DNA of 64,000 nt from Pelomonas sp. Root405 (GTDB lineage Bacteria > Pseudomonadota > Gammaproteobacteria > Burkholderiales > Burkholderiaceae_C): positions 62,001 through 126,000 of the forward strand of contig NZ_LMDU01000002.1 of the NCBI RefSeq assembly GCF_001425165.1, read 5' to 3'. Positions 56,523 through 64,000 of the stretch are shown piece by piece. The notes under the pieces are model-generated. The model was not told the DNA's origin, made no database searches, and saw nothing but the letters and a program-made list of their open reading frames with translations. A program made the position numbers and the translations under genes. Position 1 is the first letter of the stretch; every line of letters starts with the position of its first letter.

Positions 56523-58781
56523 ATGGCCCAACGCTCCCTGACCGCCTGGTTCACGCTGCCTGGATTGCGCCAGCCAGCGCCTCCCACGCCGGCGGAGGCA
56601 GCCTCCTTCGATGCCCTCGCCCCCAAGCTCGGCTACCTGAGCAAGGCCGAGGTCAAGCGTGTGCGCGAGGCCTACAAGTTCGCCGACGAGGCCCACCTGG
56701 GCCAGAAACGCGCCACCGGCGAGCCCTACATCACCCACCCCATCGCCGTGGCTGGCATTTGCGCCGAATGGCGGCTGGACGCCCAGGCGCTGATGGCGGC
56801 GCTGATGCACGACGTGGTGGAAGACTGCGGCGTCTCCAAGACCGAGCTGATCGAGAAATTCGACGCGACGACGGCCGACCTCGTCGACGGCCTGACCAAG
56901 CTGGACAAGCTGCAGTTCTCCACCAAGGAGGAATCGCAGGCCGAGTCCTTCCGCAAGATGCTGCTGGCGATGGCGCGCGACCTGCGCGTCATCCTGATCA
57001 AGCTGGCCGACCGCCTGCACAACATGCGCACCATGGGCGCGATGGCACCGCAGAAGTCGCGCCGCATCGCCCGCGAAACCTTCGACATCTACGCGCCCAT
57101 TGCCCACCGCCTGGGCCTGAACCAGACCTTCCGCGAGCTGCAGGACCTGTCCTTCCAGTACTTCCACCCCTGGCGCTATTCCGCGCTGAGCAAGGCGGTC
57201 GGCAAGGCACGCGGCAACCGGCGCGACCTGGTGTCGCGCATCGAGGGCGAGATCCGCGCCGCCTTTGCCAAGGCCAGCCTGCGCGTGCAGGTGCAGGGCC
57301 GCGAGAAGACCGTCTACTCGATCTACAAGAAGATGCGCGAGAAGGGCGGCCTGTCCTTCGCACAGGTCAGCGACATCTTCGGTTTTCGCCTCATCACGGA
57401 GGAGCCGCTGCAGTGCTACACGGCGCTCGGCGTGCTGCACCAGCTCTACAAGCCGCAGGCGGGCCGCTTCAAGGACTACATCGCCACGCCCAAGGACAAC
57501 GGCTACCAGTCCTTGCACACGACGCTGATGGGGCCGCTGGCCACGCCGCTGGAGTTCCAGCTGCGCACCGAAGGCATGCACCAGATCGCCGAACAGGGCG
57601 TGGCGGCGCACTGGATCTACAAGAGCCGCGGCAAACAGACCTCGGCGCTCGTGGCGCAGCAGGCCAATGCGCGCTGGCTGCAGAGCCTGATCGACATCCA
57701 GGACGAGACGCGCGACGCCAACGAGTTCCTGGAGCACGTCAAGATCGACCTCTTCCCCGACGCGATCTACGTCTTCACGCCCAAGTCCAAGATCATGGCG
57801 CTGCCCAAGGGTGCGACACCCGTGGACTTCGCCTACGCCATCCACTCCGATGTCGGCGACCACTGCGTGGCCGCCCAGGTCAATGGCGAGGCGGTGCCGC
57901 TGCGGGCTGAGCTGCGCAGCGGCGACATCGTCGAGATCATCACGGCCCCTGGCGCCAGCCCCAACCCGGCCTGGCTGAGCTTCGTGCGCACCGGCCGGGC
58001 GCGCTCCAAGATCCGCCACTACCTCAAGGACCTGGAGCATGAGGAGTCGCGCGAGCTGGGCGAGAAGATGCTCGCCCAGGCCATGCGGGTCGAAGGCCTG
58101 GGCCTGCCCAGCCTGGAGGCGGACGACCCGGCGTCCAACATCTGGCACGAACTCGCCGCCTGGGCCGGCAGCGCCGGCACGGAGCAATTGCTGGTCGACA
58201 TTGGCGCCGGCCGCAAGATTGCCACCATCATTGCCAAGAAGATGGCACGCCTGATGGCCGAGCAGGGCCAGAAACCCGATGCGCTCGCGCTGACGCTGGG
58301 CCGTTTCACCGAGGCCCCGGCCGACCAGGGCAGCGTGACCATCGACGGCAGCGAAGGCGCCTCGGTACAACTGGCCACCTGCTGCCGCCCCATCCCCGGT
58401 GACGGCGTGCACGGCTATCTTGGCCGCGGCGAAGGCCTGGTCGTGCACACGCTGGATTGCCAGGTCGGCAAGCGCCTCTTCCAGCGCGACAGCGAACACT
58501 GGATCCGCGTCGAGTGGGCGGAGGAGCCGGGCCGCAGCTTCGAGGCCGGCATCACGCTGCTGCTCAGCAACGGCAAAGGCGTGCTGGCCCGCGTGGCCCA
58601 GGCCGTCGCCCAGGCCGAGGCCGACATCACCCACATCGCCATGAGCGATGACGCGCCCCTGCGCGAGACGGCGGAGATGACCTTGCTCATCGCCGTGCGC
58701 GACCGCCTGCACCTTGCCGACGTGTTGCGCGTGCTGCGCCGCACCTCGCCCGTGCAGCGCGTCTGGCGCGTCAAACCCTAG
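56523..58781 (+). CDS. spoT: Bifunctional (p)ppGpp synthetase/hydrolase SpoT
   Basis: From the ATG at 56523 the 752-aa protein has an HD hydrolase domain (PYITHPIAVAGICAEW, MHDVVEDCGVSKTELI), a synthetase domain (GREKTVYSIYKKMREKG, FGFRLITEEPLQCYTALGVL, KDYIATPKDNGYQSLHT), a TGS domain (DAIYVFTPKSKIMALPKGA), a zinc-finger/helical region (LATCCRPIPGDGVHGYLG) and a C-terminal ACT domain. The HD motif is complete, so it should hydrolyse as well as make (p)ppGpp. It lies downstream of rpoZ, the subunit whose ppGpp site it may feed. Confidence 0.96.
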   Translation: MAQRSLTAWFTLPGLRQPAPPTPAEAASFDALAPKLGYLSKAEVKRVREAYKFADEAHLGQKRATGEPYITHPIAVAGICAEWRLDAQALMAALMHDVVEDCGVSKTELIEKFDATTADLVDGLTKLDKLQFSTKEESQAESFRKMLLAMARDLRVILIKLADRLHNMRTMGAMAPQKSRRIARETFDIYAPIAHRLGLNQTFRELQDLSFQYFHPWRYSALSKAVGKARGNRRDLVSRIEGEIRAAFAKASLRVQVQGREKTVYSIYKKMREKGGLSFAQVSDIFGFRLITEEPLQCYTALGVLHQLYKPQAGRFKDYIATPKDNGYQSLHTTLMGPLATPLEFQLRTEGMHQIAEQGVAAHWIYKSRGKQTSALVAQQANARWLQSLIDIQDETRDANEFLEHVKIDLFPDAIYVFTPKSKIMALPKGATPVDFAYAIHSDVGDHCVAAQVNGEAVPLRAELRSGDIVEIITAPGASPNPAWLSFVRTGRARSKIRHYLKDLEHEESRELGEKMLAQAMRVEGLGLPSLEADDPASNIWHELAAWAGSAGTEQLLVDIGAGRKIATIIAKKMARLMAEQGQKPDALALTLGRFTEAPADQGSVTIDGSEGASVQLATCCRPIPGDGVHGYLGRGEGLVVHTLDCQVGKRLFQRDSEHWIRVEWAEEPGRSFEAGITLLLSNGKGVLARVAQAVAQAEADITHIAMSDDAPLRETAEMTLLIAVRDRLHLADVLRVLRRTSPVQRVWRVKP

Positions 58782-59035
58782 CCATCGGCGCCCCTGCCGA
58801 AGCCGCGGCCCGATCACGGCCGTGAGTGTTTCTATTCGCGTCCCCGGGTTAACCATTGTTTCTGGGCCCGGTATTTGTTTTCGGGATAGCAGACGAGACA
58901 AAACGAATTTCTCGCGGTTACAGCGCCTGCTTAAGGTCGCACCGCGGTTCGGGAACGGGGCGATGACCCTTGAATCCGAGCCGCGCCGACCGACCCACAA
59001 CAAGCCCGGACCCCCACCGGAGCGCGGAGAGAGAC

Positions 59036-62000
59036 GTGAACAAGTTCAGCAAGCCTGCGGTGGTAACCGCTGTTTCGATGGCCCTGGCCCTGTGGAGCCA
59101 ACAGGCTACCGCCCAGCAAGGCACGCCTGCCGCTCCCGAGGCCGCCAAGGCCGATGAAGCCAAGCCCGCGGCGCGCAAACCCACCGCCCCGGTGCAGGAA
59201 CTCGAAACCGTGCTGGTCGTCGGCACGCGGCAGTCGCAGCAGTCGGCCAATGCGCGCAAGAAGAACGCCGCCACCGCCCAGGACTCCATCGTGGCCGAGG
59301 ACGTCGGCGCTTTCCCCGACCGCAACATCGGCGAAGCCATCTCCCGCATCGCCGGCGTCGCGCTGGACCGCGGTGACTACGGCGAGGGCGTCACCGTCTC
59401 CATCCGCGGCAACAGCTCGGAACTGACCCGCGTGGAATTGGACGGCATGGGCGTGAGTTCCGGCGCCGGCACCAACCTGCTGGGCCGGGGCGCCGAAGGC
59501 GGCGACGGCCGCGGCACCGAGTTCCGCGAACTGCCGTCGGACCTCATCAAGAGCGTCGACGTCATCAAGGGCTCGACCGCGGCCATGACGGAAGGTTCGC
59601 TGGGCGGCGGCATCATCATCCAGACCCGCACCGGCCTGGACTTCGACAAGCCTTACTACATGATCAAGGCCGAGGCCACGCAGAGCGACCTCGTCAAGAA
59701 GACCACGCCTCGCTACAACGTGATCCTGGCCGACAAGTTCTTCGACAAGAAGCTGGGCGTGCTGTTCAACTGGAGCAAGGGACGCACGGTGAGCCAGAAC
59801 CATGCGATCTCGCAGGGCGGCAGCAACAACAACCAGGGTTTGCTGCGTCTGGCCGACTTCGACAACTCGCCCGAGAAGACGTTTGCGTTCAACCCGAACA
59901 CGCTGAACCAGTCCGACCCGACCGCGCTGGCGACGCTGCTGGCCTCGCCCAAGACGACCGCCGCCGGTGGCGGCTTCTTCAATGCCGCCACGCCGCTGGA
60001 AATTCTCACCAAGTCGGCCGCCGCCCAGACGAAGGAGGCCTGCTTCACCGCCTTCCCCAATCTGACACCCACGGAGATCGCCTCCATCCAGGCGGGCACG
60101 CGCAACGCGACCATCAATGCCGCGATCAACCAGCGCAACTCAGAGCAGATGACCTGCCTGAACCAGTGGAACGACTACCACATGTCCAACGCCGGTGGCA
60201 TCCGCTACAACTTGAAGGGCCAGGATGACCGCCGCGACAACGCCGACATCCGCTTCGACTTCAAGGTCAACGACAAGCTGACCGTCTACACCAAGCTGGC
60301 CGCCGCCAAGCGCCATGTGGACGACACGGTGGGCTTCCTGGGCGTGGGCAGCACGCCACTGTTCAACTCCGCCGTCACCGACAACCTCACCACCGGCATC
60401 CGCACATTGACGCCAGGCGCCTCCGGCAGCACCCTGGCGAGCACCTATTCCTTTCCGCTGGCCACGGCCAACAACGGTGTGACGCGGCCGCTGATGTCCG
60501 GCGCGATGACCACCATCCTGCCGGGCTACACCGTCGATTCGGCGCACCATGTGACCAACTACTCGGTGGACGGCGGCAGCTACAACACCGACACCATCTT
60601 CAGCACGATCGACACCGACACGAAGACGCTGCTTGCCGGTGGCGAATACAACGATGGCCGGCTGAAGGCCCAGTTCATGGGGGGCTACGTCAAGTCCACC
60701 GCCACGCGCCACGACCGTCGCGCCTCGTTCGGCTACAACTACGGCATCGGCAACTTCGCCCTCCAGCCCAACGGCATCTGGGCCTTCACGCTGCCTGAGG
60801 GCAGCCAGAACGATCAGCTGAACTTCGCGAGGTACGCAACGCTGAACCCGGCCATCGCTGGCGCGGCGTTCAACGCTTCCGCGACCAATCCGGTGAGCGT
60901 GCCGGCCTACACGGCCGCTCAGATGCCGCGTTACACCAACAGCGCGCTGTTGAACGTCATCCGGTCCTTCGACAGCGAGAACTCCGAGAAGCAGGGCAAG
61001 CTCGACCTGTCCTACAACCTCCTCGACAAGGTGCCCTTCCTGACCGCGCTGAAGGGCGGCGTCCAGATGCGCCAGAACGCCAGCAACTTCTGGAACGGTG
61101 GCGGCGGCACCATCAAGGAGCCCGTGGGAACTTACGGCACGGCCGGCTTCGTGCCCGGCGTCTACATGCCGCAGGTCAACACGCGCTTCACCCTCGTCGG
61201 TTGCGAGAACACGCCCGGCTCCCTGGCCGCCGGCGGCAACCCGTGCGCGCCGTACGGCTACGTGCCCAGCAACCAGCTCAACCGCGGTATCGGCGGCGGC
61301 GTGGCGGGCACCACCACGCTGACCCGCGCGCAGTACGAAGAGATCATCCGCCAGACGATGACGCTGGCGCCGGCCAGCCAGTACTACGCCAACGCCAAGG
61401 ACCGGCCCGAATCGCTGCTGAACGGCTGGAACCAGATCGACATCGACAAGCTCTTCAACCTGGCCGGTGTTCCGGTGCGCCTGGACTGCTTCCGCCAGTG
61501 CACGGCCACCGACGGCAAGGTCTACGACATGCCGGTCAGCAGCGCCAAGGAAACGGTGACGGCCGCCTACCTGATGACCGATTTCGAGGTCGACCGCGTG
61601 CCGTTCACGAACTGGTCCCTGCCTTTCGGCATGGAAATCGCCGGCAATTTCGGCGTGCGCGTCGTGAAGACGGACGTGGAAGGCACGGGCTACGTAACCA
61701 TCCGCTCGAACCGCATCATCGCGGGCTCGTTCAACCCGGCAAATCCTTACGCCGCCGCGGGCCTGCAGGCCTACTCGCAGACCATGAACACGTCCATCAA
61801 GGACAGCACCACCGATGTGATGCCCTCGCTGAACCTGGCGCTGTGGCCCATCCCGGACAAGTTGGCGCTGCGCTACAGCGTCGGCAAGACCGTCGCACGC
61901 CCGCCGATCTCGAAGCTGCTGCCCGAAGGGACCTGCAACACGTATGAGTTCGCCACGGGAACCACGGAAGATGACGGCTCGGAAACTGACCAGGGTTGCG

Positions 62001-62827
62001 GCCGTTTCGGCAACCCGGCTCTCAAGCCCCAGACCAACGTCAACCACAACCTGTCGCTGGAATGGTTCCCCAACCGCGACACGCTGTTCTCGGCCGCTGT
62101 CTACAAGCAGCGCGGCCTGATCGGCGCGCCGACGCTGATCGCATCGCGCAACGACGTCAGGCTGTTCAAGGACAGCGCCGCCCTGGACCCCTTCACCGGA
62201 AAGCCGCTGGCCGAGTCGGAGTTCTCGCACACCACCTGGGACAACCAGCCAGCCGCCACCCGCAGGGGCTTCGAGGTCGGCATGAAGACCGCGTTCTCCT
62301 TCCTGCCCTGGGTTCTGCGCTACACGGGCCTCGACGCCAACTTCACCAAGGCCAAGTCCACCCAGGGCCAGCCGGTGCTGGACCTGATCAGCGGCGACGT
62401 GATGCCGGTCGCGGGCGAGCCCAAGCACTCGTGGAATGCCTCGCTGTGGTACGACGACGGCGGCTTCCAGGCGCGCGTGGCGATGCAGGTGGTGGCCAAG
62501 CGCTACCTGGGTTTCACGCCGGGCGCGAGCAACAGCGCCATCGCCGTCAACAACTACCCATCTGTCGGCACCATTAACTGGCGCCTGCCTTACAACCCGG
62601 GCGCGCCGATCTTTGCTCCGCGCACGGCCTTCGTCGATGCCAAGGTCTCCTACAAGTTCAAGAACGGCCTGGAGATCTTTGCCGACGCGCGCAACCTGAC
62701 CGGTGAGCGCGGGCAGTCGAACACGGGCGGCTACCAGGACTACGCAGACGGCATCCCGAACATCTACAGCGACAACTACAACGGCCGCCGCTACACGATC
62801 GGCTTCACGCTGCGCAGCCCGCGCTAA
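59036..62827 (+). CDS. Large TonB-dependent receptor (TIGR01782-like)
   Basis: The start is a GTG at 59036 with GGAGAGAG upstream, giving 1263 aa and a signal peptide (cleavage near ATAQQ). An Ala/Pro/Lys-rich linker and a TonB-box-like stretch (ELETVLVVGTRQS) lead to the plug (FPDRNIGEAISRIAGVALDR, SIRGNSSELTRVELDGMG, GSLGGGIIIQTRTGLDFDKP). The barrel is unusually long, with several large loops of 70-200 residues and pairs of Cys (for example GCENTPGSLAAGGNPC). It ends TIGFTLRSPR, without the usual C-terminal aromatic residue. The substrate is unknown. A Sel1-repeat gene follows 18 bp later with its own ribosome site. Confidence 0.9.
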   Translation: MNKFSKPAVVTAVSMALALWSQQATAQQGTPAAPEAAKADEAKPAARKPTAPVQELETVLVVGTRQSQQSANARKKNAATAQDSIVAEDVGAFPDRNIGEAISRIAGVALDRGDYGEGVTVSIRGNSSELTRVELDGMGVSSGAGTNLLGRGAEGGDGRGTEFRELPSDLIKSVDVIKGSTAAMTEGSLGGGIIIQTRTGLDFDKPYYMIKAEATQSDLVKKTTPRYNVILADKFFDKKLGVLFNWSKGRTVSQNHAISQGGSNNNQGLLRLADFDNSPEKTFAFNPNTLNQSDPTALATLLASPKTTAAGGGFFNAATPLEILTKSAAAQTKEACFTAFPNLTPTEIASIQAGTRNATINAAINQRNSEQMTCLNQWNDYHMSNAGGIRYNLKGQDDRRDNADIRFDFKVNDKLTVYTKLAAAKRHVDDTVGFLGVGSTPLFNSAVTDNLTTGIRTLTPGASGSTLASTYSFPLATANNGVTRPLMSGAMTTILPGYTVDSAHHVTNYSVDGGSYNTDTIFSTIDTDTKTLLAGGEYNDGRLKAQFMGGYVKSTATRHDRRASFGYNYGIGNFALQPNGIWAFTLPEGSQNDQLNFARYATLNPAIAGAAFNASATNPVSVPAYTAAQMPRYTNSALLNVIRSFDSENSEKQGKLDLSYNLLDKVPFLTALKGGVQMRQNASNFWNGGGGTIKEPVGTYGTAGFVPGVYMPQVNTRFTLVGCENTPGSLAAGGNPCAPYGYVPSNQLNRGIGGGVAGTTTLTRAQYEEIIRQTMTLAPASQYYANAKDRPESLLNGWNQIDIDKLFNLAGVPVRLDCFRQCTATDGKVYDMPVSSAKETVTAAYLMTDFEVDRVPFTNWSLPFGMEIAGNFGVRVVKTDVEGTGYVTIRSNRIIAGSFNPANPYAAAGLQAYSQTMNTSIKDSTTDVMPSLNLALWPIPDKLALRYSVGKTVARPPISKLLPEGTCNTYEFATGTTEDDGSETDQGCGRFGNPALKPQTNVNHNLSLEWFPNRDTLFSAAVYKQRGLIGAPTLIASRNDVRLFKDSAALDPFTGKPLAESEFSHTTWDNQPAATRRGFEVGMKTAFSFLPWVLRYTGLDANFTKAKSTQGQPVLDLISGDVMPVAGEPKHSWNASLWYDDGGFQARVAMQVVAKRYLGFTPGASNSAIAVNNYPSVGTINWRLPYNPGAPIFAPRTAFVDAKVSYKFKNGLEIFADARNLTGERGQSNTGGYQDYADGIPNIYSDNYNGRRYTIGFTLRSPR

Positions 62828-62845
62828 TAAGAAAAAGGGAGACAA

Positions 62846-64000
62846 GATGACCGGCACGCACCGCCCAATCCTTCAACTGAATTGGGCGGCACGCGCCGTC
62901 CTCGCCCTGGCCCTCGCTTCGCCGGCTGCGCGCGCGCAGCAGGCCGACGCCGCCAAGCCGGCAGCCACGCCGAACACGCTGAACGCGGTCAAGGTCACCG
63001 GCCAGCGCAACGGCGGGGTCGATTCATCGATCATCACCGCCGCCAAGGACAAGATCCTGGGCCGCAACTTCGCCTCGTCCTGCGGCTTCCTGAGCGGCTA
63101 CTCGGCCGCCGAGGATGACGTGACCCTGGCCTATATGCGCGACATGGGGATGATGGACAGCCCGTCCAACGAGGCCGAGCGCTTCAGCGACCTCAGCCCC
63201 GATGGCAACGCCAAGACGGGCACCCACCGCAGCCCCCTGGACCCCAGCACCGCCGACCCCAACGACATCAGTGGCACGTCCCCCGCCGTCGCCTGCGGCG
63301 GCGCGGACCGCCGGTTCTCTGCCAGCCGCAACTGGATCGCCCGCAAGGACAAGTCGCTGCTGCAGGCCTTCGAAGCCTATGAGGCCGGCAACTACACCGA
63401 AGCCCGCGCCAAGTTCGAGGAAGGTTGGAACAAGCTCGGCTACGAGGAGGCGGCCATGATGCTGGGCCGCATCCAGCTGCTCGGCCTGGGCACGCCGGCC
63501 AACACACCCCGGGCCATCGAATGGCTGCGCAAGGTGCTGGATGCGCGCTACGACCCGGTCGGCGACCGATTGCGCTTTGACCCGAGCAAGCCCGACCAGA
63601 TCAACACCCGCGTCGAGGCCGCGCTGCTGCTGGCCCGCATCCACCTGACCGGCCAGGGCACCAAGCGCGATCCCGCCGAGGCCTACAAGTGGTGGCGCAA
63701 GGCACTGGACTACGGCTTCGAGCCCGCCGGCACGCTGCTGGCCCAGGCTCATCTGAGCGGCATCGGCACCCAAGCCGACGTCAAGCCCGCGCTGGCCTAT
63801 CTGCAGGCCGCCGCTGAGGCGGGCGACGCGACGGCGTTTTACATGCTGGGCCAGCTTTACCAGCACCAGCTGCCCAAGCAGCCGGCCGGCGTGCCGCTGG
63901 ACCTGCAGCGCGCCGGCGCCTACTACGGCGCTGCCGCCAAGGCCGGGCATCTGGAAGCCACCTTCGCCGCGGCGCGCATGCTGGATCTGGGCGAAGGCGT
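62846..64000 (+). CDS. Sel1-repeat protein, partial (runs off the right end)
   Basis: The ATG at 62846 has AAAGGGAG upstream and the frame stays open to the window end, giving at least 385 codons. It has a signal peptide (residues 1-30, cleavage near ARAQQ), then AKPAATPNTLNAVKVTGQRN, which resembles the N-terminal region of TonB-dependent receptors. A Cys-containing domain follows (NFASSCGFLSGYSAAEDD, VACGGADRRFSASRN). From about residue 175 come Sel1-like repeats (MMLGRIQLLGLGTPANTPRA, LLLARIHLTGQGTKRDPAEA, LLAQAHLSGIGTQADVKPA). It is in one operon with the large receptor and is probably periplasmic. Confidence 0.82.

Noticed and set aside
56508-59003. An 831-codon open frame on the minus strand opposite spoT
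   Set aside because: Same cause: the + strand carries the complete SpoT domain set, and the antisense product has no recognisable motif.
60140-62857. A 905-codon open frame on the minus strand opposite the large TonB receptor
   Set aside because: It is a shadow in GC-rich DNA. The + strand frame has a signal peptide, plug and barrel motifs; the minus frame is Val/Gly/Arg/Ala-rich without domains.

Overview
The window looks like chromosome from a high-GC betaproteobacterium of the order Burkholderiales, probably the Rubrivivax/Roseateles/Mitsuaria neighbourhood. The evidence is the surE-pcm-nlpD-rpoS cluster, the gmk-rpoZ-spoT cluster, three PEP-CTERM proteins, cheR-cheD-cheB, many TonB-related genes and the overall protein style. 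This is an inference from gene content; no 16S gene is present. I see no insertion sequence, prophage, CRISPR array or integron. The window begins inside one gene (BI-1 family) and ends inside another (Sel1-repeat protein).

Layout. 1-7 kb: a BI-1 family membrane protein, a secreted GH5 glycosidase with an AT-rich palindrome upstream, rlmD, and the stationary-phase cluster surE-pcm-nlpD-rpoS. 7-16 kb: a quinone oxidoreductase, an orphan LuxR-type regulator, an AhpD-like gene facing an AraC regulator, serS with a tRNA-Ser(CGA) just downstream, fkpB-ispH, radC-smr, a TonB-like protein and a truncated hemoglobin. 16-20.4 kb: a MinD/FlhG-like ATPase coupled to a diguanylate cyclase, divergent from cheR-cheD-cheB. 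20.4-27 kb: a small secreted protein facing a LysR regulator, then a tightly coupled operon of Ser/Thr kinase, PP2C phosphatase, rph, rdgB and hemW, with yicC divergent from it. 27-36.5 kb is accessory: PEP-CTERM proteins (one with a near-perfect sigma-54 promoter), a chemotaxis receptor broken by an in-frame TAG, stress-type small proteins, a metallopeptidase-transglutaminase pair and three unrecognised proteins. 36.5-45.5 kb: a TonB-dependent receptor translationally coupled to a large hybrid kinase with a predicted periplasmic TPR sensor, facing two lipoprotein hydrolases and an AAC(3)-I-like acetyltransferase. 45.5-55.5 kb: a CadC-like regulator, a c-type cytochrome, Mpg glycosylase, a third PEP-CTERM protein, ChrA, a potassium-channel-like protein, and a lipid kinase-phosphoesterase pair. 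55.6-58.8 kb: gmk-rpoZ-spoT. 59-64 kb: a very large TonB-dependent receptor followed by a Sel1-repeat protein.

How the genes work together. Several pairs overlap by ATGA or a similar junction and are probably co-translated: kinase/phosphatase, receptor/hybrid kinase, cyclase/ATPase, lipid kinase/phosphoesterase, fkpB/ispH and radC/smr. Three signalling themes recur: stringent and stationary-phase control (rpoS, spoT), chemotaxis and motility (cheRDB, FlhG-like ATPase, a receptor), and envelope uptake with sensing (two TonB-dependent receptors). The best candidates for an undescribed system are the receptor/periplasmic-TPR hybrid kinase operon with its facing hydrolases (36.5-45 kb), and the receptor/Sel1 pair at the right end, where the Sel1 protein carries a stretch resembling the start of a TonB-receptor plug.
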